Source: Nephrocerus scutellatus (lineage: Eukaryota > Arthropoda > Insecta > Diptera > Pipunculidae). From it: 64,000 bases of DNA. Position numbers and translations under genes: made by a program. This document shows, one piece after another, positions 1 to 10,884 of the stretch; within the stretch, counting starts at the first letter, position 1; each line of letters opens with the position of its first letter. The notes beneath the pieces are model-generated. The model saw only the letters and a list, made by a program, of their open reading frames with translations. It was not told the DNA's origin and searched no databases. The DNA lies in the NCBI GenBank assembly GCA_947095585.1, contig OX352761.1, positions 89,074,779 to 89,138,778 of the forward strand. Direction: 5' to 3'.

Positions 1-18
1 TTTGTCATTTTGTTGCGC

Positions 19-31
19 AGTGAACACAACC
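19..31. repeat. Target-site duplication, left copy
   Basis: The 13 bases agtgaacacaacc recur exactly at 2055-2067 on the other side of the truncated non-LTR element. Confidence 0.85.
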
Positions 32-2054
32 TGGAGCGGAAAGTATTGTTGGTAGAAGCCAGGCAAGGCACAGCACGTGGCTTACCGAAGATACCTGGAG
101 GCGGATTGAAGAACGTAAACTACTTAAAGCTCGTATTGTAGATATCCCAGCAGCAGCGAGGAGCGAGCTAGAGTCCATGTATCGAAGAAAAATGAGAGAA
201 GTGCAGCGTAGTGTAAGACGTGACAAGCGTAACTATATTAACAACCTGGCCTCAGAAGCAGAGGAAGCAGCGAGCCGGTGCGATAGCAGAACCGTTTACA
301 GAATCACCAAAGAGCTGACAGGTGGTCACCGCTCTAGCCAACATCCGGTGAAAGGCCTAGATGGTACCGTACTCGTTTCAGATGAGGATCAGCTCAAGCG
401 ATGGAAGGAGCATTTCTCTACGGTCCTTAACCGTGTATTTGCTAACGATATGCACCAAAATCAAACGGAAATGCCGGAAGTAACAATTTCCCGAATTCGC
501 ACCTCAACTCCCAGTAAAGACGAGATCGCTACCGCGATTAACGCACTAAAGAACAACAAGTCGGTAGGACTATATGGTATACCCGCAGAGCTTCTGCGTG
601 CAGCTCCAACGACATCAGCAGAGCTTTTATATCCTCTTGTAGAGAGAGTTTGGGAGGTAGAAAGTTTCCCCGAAGAGTGGAAGAAGGGAATGATTGTCAA
701 GCTCCCTAAAAAAGGTAGTCTTATGGAGTGCGAAAACTGGAGAGGCATTTGCGTTCTCCCTGCAGTTGCAAAAGTAATAGCCAAAGTAGTACTTGAACGT
801 ATTAAGGAACATCTGGAAGATACACTCGATGCCGAACAAGCAGGTTTCCGCACTGGATCCTCCTGTGTAGACCACATAAACACCCTGCGGATCATTATTG
901 AACAGTGCGTTGAATTCCGGTCACCACTGCACCTGCTGTTCATCGATTTTGAGAAGGCGTTTGACAGTGTCAACAGACAGTTTATCTGGCTCGCCTTGCG
1001 CAGGAGAGGTATACCCGATAAACTAATAGCTAAATTATTAAAGCAACCTATGATGGCTCTAAATGTCATGTGCTGCATAGAGGAAAGCTGTCAGAGGAAT
1101 TCGAGATCCTAAGTGGGGTACGACAAGGTTGCATTCTATCGCCGATACTTTTTTTGTTGGTGATTAGCGATGTACTTCGCGCAGCTTTATCTACTGGAAA
1201 CGGAGGAATTCGTTGGACTCTTACATCTCAACTCAAACATCTGGATTACGCTGACGACGTTTGTTTACTCTCACATAGAATTATGGAGCTGCACCAAATG
1301 ACAACAAATGTGGAGAGGGAGGCAAATGTTGCGGGTTTGAAGATTAGTACTGCCAAAACCAAAATCATCAACCTCGGCACTAACTCAGTTACTCATGTTA
1401 ACATTGCTGGACAGCCGGTAGAGAGAGTAGAGAGTTTCCAATATCTTGGCAGTATTGTCTCGACCGAAGGTGGAACCGAACAGGACATTGCCAACCGAAT
1501 CGGCAAAGCAAAATCGGTGTTTGGAATGATGTCCATGATATGGCGAAGCAATGCGATCAGCTTAAATACCAAGCTGCGACTGTTCCGCTCAAATGTTGAA
1601 TCTGTGCTGTTGTATGGGTGCAGCACTTGGAAGGTGACCGCTACTATCACAAAAAGATTACAAACATTTGTAAATAGGTGCTTACGGAACATCTTAAGGG
1701 TTTTCTGGCCTAACCATATCTCTAACGAACATCTTTACCAGAGAACGGGTCAGGAACCAATAGGCACAACCATCCAACGACGGAAGTGGCAGTGGATTGG
1801 TCATACACTCCGAAAAGGCGACAGTTCCATAGCAAACTACGCAATGCAATGGAACCCGTTATCTCAGGATGGTAGAAGAACGGGTCGTCCGAGAAATACA
1901 TGGCGCCGAACAGTTGAGGAGGAGGCACGGCAATTGGGGAAGAGTTGGAGAGAGCTGAAGCTCATTGCCAGGAACCGCACGCGATGGCGCGTAGGCGTAG
2001 TAGAGGCCCTAGGACCCATAAGGGGATACAGGACATAAAGAAGAAAGAAGAAGA
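32..2054 (+). mobile_element. 5'-truncated RTE-like non-LTR retrotransposon insertion
   Basis: The insertion is bounded by a 13-bp direct repeat, agtgaacacaacc, at 19-31 and 2055-2067, which is a target-site duplication. The 3' end is a short GAA-rich tail (about 2036-2054), as expected for target-primed reverse transcription of elements with simple-repeat tails. The 5' end lies inside ORF2 just upstream of the RT domain, so the endonuclease and 5' UTR are missing. The clade (RTE-like) is assigned from the look of the RT and C-terminal region only. Confidence 0.85.
177..2038 (+). pseudogene. Non-LTR reverse transcriptase, one frameshift
   Basis: Two overlapping reading frames (177-1112 and 1070-2038) together cover the reverse transcriptase and C-terminal part of a LINE ORF2. 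The first carries the palm motif around FIDFEKAFDSVNR. The second carries GVRQGCILSP, the catalytic YADD box (in LDYADDVCLLSH), and a C-terminal segment with RRKWQWIGHTLRKG followed by a GRPRNTWRR stretch common in RTE-like elements. A single frameshift near 1065 separates them, and otherwise the frame is open. The ATG at 177 is only the first one in frame; the true protein began upstream of the truncation point. The copy is recent (clean target duplication, one lesion) but cannot move by itself. Confidence 0.85.
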
Positions 2055-2067
2055 AGTGAACACAACC
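2055..2067. repeat. Target-site duplication, right copy
   Basis: This is an exact match to 19-31 and directly follows the GAA-rich tail of the non-LTR element. Confidence 0.85.
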
Positions 2068-2233
2068 GTGTTATATCATCGATCATATTTTCTATATCCC
2101 TTTCTCCTCTTATGATTCTACTCGTATGGATTTTTAGCAACCATATTAACCTTTATGCTTTCCACGCAGCCATTATTAAAAAATCACAATTAAAAGTTAT
2201 CAGGACTATCTCTATTTTTTAAATTCTCTATAT

Positions 2234-2974
2234 TGTTACGAAAAGTAGTTAGTAGCGTATATAATGGAATTAGAATCCTAAGATAAATTGGAATGTAAAA
2301 ACTGCATACTTAAAATAAGCAAATGCTACGAAAGAAGTTGGTAATGCAGAAGTTTCCAATCTTAGATCAATCGTAATGTACCAAAAATAAGTTCTAAAAT
2401 AGAACTAAGAAAATACTGCGTACTAAAAAATAAGCACTCTCATGTTCTAAGACTATTAGATTATTTGAAAGTTGAAATGTAACCGCCTGCAAGTTTGGAT
2501 CATTGTGTACTGGTCAAACAAGTAGTCAAACCGGTTTGGGCGGTTTGCCCGGTATTTGTAAAAGAACATGATTGAACATGTTGTCTATTTTTAGAAGATG
2601 ACTCATTACATATAAGTATCGTTAGTTGTAAATAAGGGAATAAGGGTACAATTTTCTGGTCTATTCTCGATATTTCTGTCTAGCTTAGGATTGAGTATAA
2701 ATAGATGCGTTAAGCCGAAGTATTATCATTAGTTGTTTGGAATTTAACCAGTGCAGTTGTAAAAGTTCTTGTAAAGTGATAAAGCTATTACCTAAGAGAA
2801 TTGTTGTGAAGTACTAGTGTTCTTGTGTACATTTAAAGTAATCACCACTATAAATTGTGAACTTGTGTTAATTTTATTGTTTGTCATTAAAGTTGTTATT
2901 TGTAAATTAATTAACTTGTGTTGTGTTTTAATTGCAAAATCCTTTACGAACTCGAAAGCCTGAATTTCGTAACA
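2234..2974 (+). repeat. 5' LTR of G1 copy 1
   Basis: This 741-bp LTR begins TGTTACG and ends CGTAACA. It matches 7883-8591 along its whole length except for a segment of about 30 bp just before the right end that is missing from the 3' LTR. A few further substitutions separate the two LTRs, so the insertion is not brand new. Confidence 0.95.
2696..2731 (+). promoter_or_regulatory. LTR core promoter (TATA plus initiator)
   Basis: A TATA box, tataaat, lies at 2696-2702, and an initiator-like TCATTAG starts about 31 bp downstream (A at 2728). This is the standard spacing for a fly RNA polymerase II core promoter and fits the U3/R border of the LTR. The 3' LTR carries an equivalent pair near 8345. 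Confidence 0.55.
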
Positions 2975-2976
2975 AT

Positions 2977-2995
2977 TGGTGTCAGAAGTGGGATT
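2977..2995 (+). other. Primer-binding site, tRNA-Leu type
   Basis: The 19 bases tggtgtcagaagtgggatt start two bases after the 5' LTR. They are complementary to the CCA-tailed 3' end of an insect tRNA-Leu as I know it. The mirror site of copy 2 (46394-46412, - strand) is identical. Confidence 0.75.
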
Positions 2996-3113
2996 TTGCA
3001 AATTGTGAGACATTAACATTTTGGAACAATAAATTATTTGGTGATTTCCCAAACCTTGAGACAGTAAACAAATTAAGTGAAACTTTACAAACTGATAAAC
3101 ATTAAACAATTAA

Positions 3114-4297
3114 ATGGAAAGTGCAGTGAACATTAAATCCTATAGTTTCCAGGAGCTTAATGAGCTTGGACGGCGAGGTCTAAGTACTGCAGGAAATAAG
3201 CAAGAGCTATTTCTCCGTTTACAACAAGTCTCCAAAACTCCAAATTTGATCAACAAAATCAAAAGCTGGATGTTATTCAGGAAAAGTTAAGGGTTGAGAT
3301 GAGTGAAATTCAATCAACAATTCAAGAGGAAGTGTAATCGCTCGAAACGAATATGACAGGAAAAGTGAGTGGTCTGGAAGGCAAAATTAAGGAAATTGAG
3401 ACCCGGCTGGAAAACCGTACCCAATTCGTCAGAGAGAGCACTCAACAAAGCAGTCCCAGAGTCATTCCAGAATTTTCTAATAACCAGAAACCTGCGTTCG
3501 ATGGCGACACAGCTTTTGAAAATTTCAAAGTGCAGTTCACAGCTGCTGTGTAACACAATGGATGGGGTACAGAAGTAGAAGTAGAACAGCTAAATTCTCT
3601 GATCCTAGCGTTGAGAGGCAAGGCAGCAGACGTATTGCAAATTATTCCAAATGCTGAGATGAGTTCCGGAAGAATCTTGAAAGAGTTAGACTTGCGTTAT
3701 GGACAATCTCACACACAGGAGCTAAGCAAAATACAGCTCCAGATGAAGAAACAACAGCGAGGAGAACGCCTTCAAGAATTAGAGAGAGAAATAACTAAGT
3801 TCGCGTATTGTGGGGTTCCGGCTGGTATCTTGGACGGACTGGCAGTGGATGCGTTCATCAATGCTATCCGAGATGAGCAATTAAAACTTCATTTGAGAAC
3901 AACAGCCAGAGGAAAGTCAATGAATGAAGTATTGGCATCGGCTTTGGAATACGAAGCAGCCAGAGCCAGTTTGTCCACTGATTTAGTAAGATTGCGCAAG
4001 TTGGAAACTGAGGACATTACACAAATAAAAGCCCTTAAAAAAGAGCAAATCCGAAAAACGAAAACTGGAAGCCCTCAGAACGACGGAAACCCAACATCTA
4101 ATTCTCGTCCAAAATGTTTTAGATGCCAGAAACCTGGACATTTCATCCGCGACTGCAAGGAACCAAGATCGGTACAAACTACAATACAGCCAGTTAATCG
4201 TGTCAAGAGGCCTGAACATTTACTGCAGATAGGCGCATCACAGATGAATGAGGTACAGCAGCCAGCTTACCTCGTAGCTTCAAATCAGGAAAACTAA
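3114..4297 (+). pseudogene. G1 gag with N-terminal SAP motif and zinc knuckle, broken
   Basis: The frame opens at ATG 3114 with a SAP-like helix-extended-helix motif (ELGRRGLSTAGNKQELFLRL), then loses frame near 3235. The coiled-coil linker (3353-3556) and the capsid-like part (3611 onward) are in other frames. The end carries a CCHC zinc knuckle, CFRCQKPGHFIRDC, near 4118-4160, typical of retroelement nucleocapsid. In a working element Gag would package the RNA in virus-like particles. Compared with the related frames at 45825-46241 and 47562-47951, the Q-rich coiled-coil region is shortened here. Several stops and frameshifts make this copy non-coding. Confidence 0.85.
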
Positions 4298-4326
4298 GTT
4301 ACACCAGCTTTACGGGGCGTAAGCTG

Positions 4327-7300
4327 GTGAAGAGGGAAGAGAGCCCCAAGGTCACGGTGAACATTGCCAAACTTGGAAAGGACAGCAACAGCTTGGTTGT
4401 TAGTGGTGTGTTAAAAGGAAAACCATGTACGTTTTCCTTGGATACAGTAGCTTCCAGATCGGTTGTAAATCCAAAAGTGGTGTCTAAAGGCCAAGTGGAA
4501 AAAGTATTTCGCTATAATTTGAGGACAGCGACAGGTGAAGCCGCAGCAATTAAAGGAGAGTGCTCCTGTAGTGTCACGTTTGGAGGAATACAGTTTTCTC
4601 ATCGGTTTATTGTTGCCAGCATTACAGATGAATGCATATTGGGCTTGGATTTCATGACAGAGCACGAGATGTCCCTTGATCTAAAGAACCACGTGTTAAA
4701 ATGGCGTAATGTGGAAGTACCGCTGCAAATAAACGACAACCAGACTGGTTGGCTAAGAATCATCACTGAAGAAAAAGTAGAGATACCACCGATGTGCGAG
4801 AAAATCATCTATGGCAAGGTGAACGGTGATCTTGGGTACAGTACAGTAGGAATAGTGGAGCCAACCAATTTCAATAAGAACGGATTGATATGCGGAAGAT
4901 CTCTAGTGAAACTCCAGCCTAAGATACCTGTGAGAATAATGAACGTTAGCACATCACCGAAGGTAATACCAGAAGGAACACTCATTGGCAAGACTCAGGG
5001 AGTAAGCTGTATCGGAAACTGTCAGCCTGTTAAAGCAAAGAATACGCCACTAGATCTGGAAAGGAAGCAGATAATTCGTTCGTTGTGCAAACATCTTCCA
5101 GCAGCACAGCGACAAGAAGCAGAAAAGGCACTAGAGCAATTTGCCGACGTTTTTGCTGTCAGCGACAACGACATGGGTAAAACCGATATAGTGCGACATC
5201 GAATCGATACAGGAAATGCTGCTCCAATTCGACAGGCGCCAAGACGATTGCCACTTGCTAAACAACAAGACGCAGAAACACTGGTTAAGAAGATGGAACG
5301 TGATGGAATCATAGAGAAGTCCAAAAGCCCATGGAGCTCACCTGTGGTACTTGTTCAAAAGAAAGATGGTTCAACGAGATTATGTGTGGACTATCGGAAA
5401 CTGAACGATGTCACCAAGAAGGATAGTTATCCTTTACCACGTATAGACGACACGTTGGACACCTTATCGGGAGCCAGAATCTTCAGTACATTGGATCTGA
5501 AAAGCGGATACTGGCAGGTAGCAATTCATGACAACGACAAGGAGAAGACAGCATTTACTGCGGGAAACGGCTTGTATCGATTTTCTGTAATGCCGTTTGG
5601 TTTATGCAACGCTCCTGCTACGTTCGAGCGGTTGATGGAACATGTTTTGCGAGGCCTTAGCTGGAAGACATGTCTAGTCTATTTGGATGACATCATTGTT
5701 TTTGGTCGTACATTTAATGAGCACGTGAATAATCTTCGGCAAGTTCTGGAAACCATTAAAGCTGCAGGATTGAAGTTGAGTCCGCCGAAATGTAGCCTTT
5801 TCAAAATTGAAGTGAATTATTTGGGCCACATTGTATCCAGCCAAGGAGTACGCACGGATCCCAAGAAGCTGGAAGCTGTTAACGAATGGCCGGTACCAAA
5901 GAATTTACATGAGCTGCGAAGTTTTCTGGGGCTGTGCTCCTACTATCGACGGTTTGTGCCTAACTTCGCAGATGTTGCACGAAGCCTTCATCGCCTTACT
6001 GAGAAGAACCAAAAGTTGCAATGGTCGAGTGAGCACCAAAAATCATTTGAGTTGCTGAAGGGAAAGCTGTGCAGTTCTCCAATTCTGGCGTATCCCCAAG
6101 CAGGAGAACTCTTTATTCTGGACACTGATGCTAGCAATGCGGGAAGAGGAGCGGTTCTATCGCAGAATCAAGAAGGAAAGGAGCGTGTAATAGCGTACTA
6201 CAGCAGTTCGCTTTCTAAGCCCGAGAAGAACTACTGCGTGACGCGAAGGGAATTGCTAGCTGTTGTCGATAGGGTCAAACACTTCCACAAGTACCTATAC
6301 GGTCAGGAATTTCTTCTTTGAACTGACCATGCAGCACTCAAGTGGTTAATGCAGTTCAGGGAACCCGAAGGTCAAGTGGCCAGATGGATCGAACGACTCC
6401 AGGCATATTCATTCAGAAGAGAGCATCGAATGCTGCACAATAATGCCGACGGGTTATCCATAAGACCTTGTGCACCCCAATGCAAACACTGCACAAGGCA
6501 AGCAAACAAGAAGTGCTCTGAAGTAGTTGCACAAATAAGAGTACAAGTCGAAGATCGCTGGACAAAAGAGCAGCTAAGGGAGGAACAAGTGCGCGATGAT
6601 TCGATTGCTCCAATATTTAAATGGATGGAGCAAGGTGAAAGACCGGAGTGGCACGAGATTGCAACAGCAAGTCCTACAGTAAAAAGTTATTGGGCTCAAT
6701 GGAAGTCATTGAGATTGGAAGATGGACTACTGGTAAGGCAATGGGAATCGGCTGATGGTCAAAGCACAAAATCACAGATTGTGCTACCAACGAATCGAGT
6801 CAAAGAAGTCCTGCAATAATTACATAGTGGTACATCAGGAGCGCATTTGGGCGTTAATAAGACGCTAGATAAAGTTAGAAATCGCTTCTATTGGATCAAT
6901 TGCCGTAGAGATGTGGAAGACTGGTGTCGAACGTGTGACAGGTGCGCAGCAAGCAAAGGACCGCAACCAAAAACTAGAGGATAAAATGCAACATTACAAT
7001 GTTGGAGCACCATTTGAGCGGGTGGCAATGGTCATAGCTGGTCCATTCCCAGAAACAAGAGATGGAAATCGCTATATACTCGTGTGCATTGATTACTTCA
7101 GTAAATGGGCAGAAGCGTATCCCATCGCAAACCAGGAAGCTAGCACGGTGCCTAGGGCATTCGTGGACAATTGGATCTGCAGATTTGGAGTACCGCTGGA
7201 ATTACATTCCGACCAAGGGCGGAATTTTGAATCGCTAGTCTTTCAAGAGCTGTGCCAAGTACTCAACATCAAGAAAACGAGGACTACTCCGTTACATCCA

Positions 7301-7871
7301 CAATCAGACGGAATGTTCGAAACGTTAAACAGAACGAAAAGAAGTTAATGCCAACCAAGATGAATGGGATCGTTGTATACCGTTGTTTATGATGGGTTAT
7401 CGTAGTGCTGTCCACAACACAACTAAAAACTCTCCAGCAATGATTGTCTTTGGGAGAGAAATTCGTCTACCATGCGACATTAAATTTGGATCACCACCAG
7501 TAGAGCCGACAACAAAGGAGAACTATGTTAGTGATCTAAGGCAGAGGATGACCGCTGTTCATGCTGCAGTAAGGAGCAACATAGTGGATGCCAGCAACCG
7601 GATGAAAACGCGATATGACCTGCGAGCAAACTGTGGTGGATTTCAGGAAGGAGATTTGGTCTGGCTTTACAATCCCAAGAGAAGAAAAGGTAAATCTCCA
7701 AAACTACAGCAGAGTTGGGAAGGACCTTATAAGATCATTAAGATGATAAATGATGTCGTATATCGGATTCAACAAAGCCCCAGTTGTAAAATGAAAGTTG
7801 TTCACATTGACAGATTGACAAGGTACAACAACAGAAGGAGTGCTGAATCTGTTCGGGACGAACAGAATTAA
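4327..7871 (+). pseudogene. G1 pol (protease, RT, RNase H, integrase), broken
   Basis: The first open part (4327-6321) holds an aspartic protease whose active-site triad reads DTV instead of DTG, then RT motifs ([18 protein letters not shown]), and the start of RNase H (DTDAS). An in-frame TGA at 6319 interrupts RNase H and the frame resumes to 6819, where a TAA stops it before the HHCC zinc-binding domain. The integrase core follows at 6911-7348 (SDQGRNF, then PLHPQSDG) and is cut by a short deletion after it. The integrase C-terminal part is open at 7383-7871. At least four disabling lesions are visible. The related - strand copy (41463-44785) lacks some of these lesions, so they are copy-specific. 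Confidence 0.9.
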
Positions 7872-7882
7872 GGTGGGGGTAA
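7872..7882 (+). other. Polypurine tract of G1 copy 1
   Basis: The run ggtgggggtaa directly precedes the 3' LTR and would prime plus-strand synthesis. The same tract precedes the third LTR at 49139. It is deleted next to the 3' LTR of copy 2. Confidence 0.7.
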
Positions 7883-8591
7883 TGTTACGAAAAGTAATTA
7901 GTAGCGTATATAATGGAATTAGAATCCTTAGATAAATTGGAATGTAAAAACTGCATACTTAAAATAAGCAAATGCTACGAAAGAAGTCGGTAATGCAGAA
8001 GTTTCCAATCTTAGATCAATCGTAATGTACCAAAAATAAGTGCTAAATTAGAACTAAGAAAATACTGCGTACTAAAAAAATAAGCACTCTCATGTTCTAA
8101 GACTATTAGATTATTTGAAATTTGAAATGTAACCGCCTGCAAGTTTGAATCATTGTGTACTGGTCAAACAAGTAGTCAAATCGGTTTGTGCGGTTTGCCC
8201 GGTATTTGTAAAAGAACATGATTGAACTTGTTGTCTATTTTTAGAAGATGACTCATTACATATAAGTATCGTTAGTTGTAAATAAGGGAATAAGGGTTCA
8301 ATTTTCTGGTCTATTCTCGATATTTCTGTCTAGCTTAGGATTGAGTATAAATAGATGCGTTAAGCCGAAGTATTGTCATTGGTTGTTTGGAATTTAACCA
8401 GTGCAGTTGTAAAAGTTCTTGTAAAGTGATAAAGCTATAACCTAAGAGAATTGTTGTGAAGTACTAGTGTTCTTGTGTACATTTAAAGTAATCACCATTA
8501 TAAATTGTGAACTTGTGTTAATTTTATTGTTTGTCATTAAAGTTGTTATTTGTAAATCCTTTACGAACTCGAAAGCCTGAATTTCGTAACA
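7883..8591 (+). repeat. 3' LTR of G1 copy 1
   Basis: This 709-bp LTR begins TGTTACG and ends CGTAACA. It is followed by ATAT, the right half of the target duplication. It lacks about 30 bp present near the end of the 5' LTR. Confidence 0.95.
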
Positions 8592-8599
8592 ATATATTA

Positions 8600-9563
8600 A
8601 CTTCGCGTGCCCGTGTGTTTGTTTGCTTGTGGGTTTGCCGTGGAATTTTGCGATCAATTTTTAACCCACTTCCCAAAGTCCTATTTTATTGAAATTTTGC
8701 ACACATGCATATCTCCGATGACAACACTATCTATTAAAATTTGGGGCCCCTCGGGCCCTGGGGTTGGGGGGCTCTCATACAAACATTTTACAAAATTTAT
8801 TCAATTTTCTTCAAATTTTATACACATGTTTATCTCTGATATACAACACTTTTTGTAAAAATTTTGGAGACCCGGGCCCGGCTTCGTGGGGCCCCAAAAT
8901 TAAAAAAAAAATTAACCCGATTATCTTCAAATTTTATGTAGGTATGCATCTCCGATGAAAAACACTTTTTGTAAAAGTTTTGGAGACCCCGGGCCCCAGG
9001 GTCATTGGACCCCAAAATTTTTTTTAAAAAAAATTAACCCGATATTTTTCAAATTTTCTCCGATGGGCAACACTTTTTGCAAACATTTTGGAGACATGGT
9101 TTGGAGGCTCATGGGGCCCCAACACATTTTTTAAAAAACTTAACCCGAATTTTTTTAAAATTTTATATACGTGGTTATCTCCGATGGACAACACTTTTTG
9201 CAAAAAATTTGATGGCCGGGGTCGTGGGGCCCATAAACATTTTTCAAAAAAATTAACCCGATTTTCTCAAATTTTATATACATGTGTATCTCCGATGGAC
9301 AAAATTTTTTGTAAAGTTTTTGGAGTAAACGGGCCCTGAGGCCCGAGGGCCTCATTGATTAGCTCGATTTCTTCAAATTTTAAACACATGTGTATCACTG
9401 ATGGACAAAACTTTTTGTAAGTTTGTTAGAGTGATCGGGCCCTGAGACTCCTGTGGTGTCCATGTACATTTTTTAAAAATTAGCCCGGTTTTCTTCAAAA
9501 TTTCAACACATACCCATCTCCTATTAGAGAATTTACATGAAAAATTGTAATTTTTATGGGTTG
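8600..9563. repeat. Degenerate ~115-bp tandem array with GC-rich islands (array 1)
   Basis: About eight units follow each other with a spacing of roughly 103-121 bp. Each has an AT-rich half (a variant of 'cccgattttcttcaaatt'), the phrase 'tctccgatgga', and a GC-rich island such as 'ccccgggcccc' or 'tcgtggggcccc'. The phrase recurs near 8712, 8830, 8948, 9056, 9177, 9288, 9391 and 9515. The leading part (about 8600-8700) and the closing part (agagaatttacatgaaaaatt, 9526 on) also frame the second array at 17530-18568, so this is one dispersed composite repeat family. It has no coding potential. The G1 element seems to have inserted at its left side. Confidence 0.8.
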
Positions 9564-9634
9564 TTTTTTATTGAATTGTCCATCACTATTCACCACAGCA
9601 ATCCCGAAACAATGAAATCAATACTAATATCTAC

Positions 9635-9774
9635 CCCGCACCCCACCCATTCTCTCTATGTCAGTCAACAATTTTAACATTTTGGGAGGTTATGTTTCTC
9701 AAAACCCCCACTCCACCCATTCTCTCTATGTCAGTCAACAATTTTAACATTTTGGGAGGTTATGTTTCTCAAAA
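9635..9774. repeat. 70-bp direct tandem duplication
   Basis: The block from about 9635 to 9704 (containing 'cattctctctatgtcagtca') is repeated almost exactly at 9705-9774. It lies just upstream of the mariner remnant and may be a duplicated edge of that element or a local slippage event. Confidence 0.85.
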
Positions 9775-9819
9775 GTAATCTGTCAGTTTGCATCGCAACA
9801 TTGTTTTTTATTTACTTGA

Positions 9820-10800
9820 AAAATTAAATTCAGTGAAAAAATGTAATTATCGCGTGAAAATTTTTGTGTGATGAGTTTTTACGATTTTGGAATGCGGCTT
9901 ACTCAACAACAGTGCTTCAAATCACTTCATTCAACTTTTGACGACGAAGCACCACCCTTGGCTAATGTTTATAATTGGTACAATGAATTTAAATGCGACC
10001 GACGTTCACTCAAAGACGAGCCTCGTGAAGGTAGTCCAAAAACAGCTGTTGTGCCAGAAAACATCGATGATGTGATGTGATGTGAGAAAACTGATTGAAA
10101 AGGATTGGATTTCAAATTTTTTGACAGACGCACAAAAAAAGGTTCGTGTCGATGAGTGCCGCCAAATGCTCGAAGAAATCGTTAAAGGTACTTCCAAAAA
10201 CATATACAAGATCGTGACAGTTGACGAGTCATGGATATTTGCGTATCAGCCGGAAAGAAAAGGGCAATCGACTGTTTGGGTCTTCCAATTCGAAGAAAAT
10301 CCAACAATAATTGTGCGAGCAAGGAGCGTTGGGAAGCAAATGGGCGTGTTTCTTCACGAAAAACGGTCATGTGGCTACTTTGGCTCTTGAAAATCAAAAG
10401 ACAGTCAATTCAGCTTGGTATACGACCATTTGTTTGCCCGAAGTTTTCTACAAATTGAGAGAAAACAACCCAAAACGGCAAATCATTTTGCATTAGGATA
10501 ATGCGAGCTCACACACATCACATCAAACAAGCGAGTATTTGAGCACTCAAACGATCGAATTGATGGGTCATCCGCCTAACAGCCCCGACTTGGCACCCAA
10601 TGACTTCTTCCTGTTCTCAACAATCAAATATAAGATGCGTGGACAACGATTTTTATCGCCTGAAGAACCGGTTGAAGCGTTCAAAAACCATGTTTTGGAG
10701 GTATCATCTTCCGACTGGAAAAAGTGTTTCGATAAATGGTTTGAGCGTATGCAAAAGTGCATAGATCTTAAAGGCGAATATTTTGAAAAGCAATAAAGCA
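9820..10800 (+). mobile_element. Mariner element remnant
   Basis: The stretch contains a mariner transposase pseudogene plus short flanks. I could not pair convincing terminal inverted repeats, so the bounds are approximate. A possible right terminal part is the segment around 10845-10860. Confidence 0.6.
9868..10796 (+). pseudogene. Mariner transposase, frameshifted and interrupted
   Basis: The N-terminal part (9868-10080) has the mariner helix-turn-helix look (FGMRLTQQQC, then VYNWYNEF and DEPREGSPK). A deletion with loss of frame near 10080 removes much of the DNA-binding region. The catalytic core follows: first Asp in TVDESWIF (about 10217), second Asp in DNASSHTS (codon at 10497), third Asp in SPDLAPND (codon at 10602). 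The last two are 34 residues apart, the mariner DD34D spacing. A second frameshift lies near 10300-10340, and a TAG at 10494 sits just before the second catalytic Asp. The frame ends at 10796. The copy is inactive. Its relatives are common in flies and ants. Confidence 0.9.
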
Positions 10801-10884
10801 ATTTTTGGTGAAAAATTTTAATTTTTATTACTTTTTCTATAAACTTTTACGGCACCCTTCGTATGTATACTAAGTTTGAGTGAA

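Larger units (their letters stand above)
2234..8591 (+). mobile_element. Ty3/gypsy LTR retrotransposon, family G1 copy 1, full length
   Basis: The element has two LTRs (2234-2974 and 7883-8591), a primer-binding site, gag, pol and a polypurine tract in order. It is flanked by a 4-bp ATAT duplication (2230-2233 and 8592-8595). Its ends are perfect inverted repeats, TGTTACGAAA and TTTCGTAACA. The domain order protease, RT, RNase H, integrase and the 4-bp duplication fit Metaviridae of flies. No env-like frame lies between integrase and the polypurine tract. Several stops and frameshifts disable gag and pol. Two further relatives are in the window (35996-48795 on the - strand and 49093-49790 on the + strand). 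Confidence 0.95.

Noticed and set aside
461..1078. 205-codon open frame on the - strand
   Set aside because: It lies antisense to the LINE reverse transcriptase and has no recognisable domain; open by codon bias of the sense strand.
2068..2233. Remains of array 1 left of G1 copy 1
   Set aside because: 'tttttaaattc' just before the LTR resembles the array opening, but the match is too short to claim the G1 insertion split that repeat.
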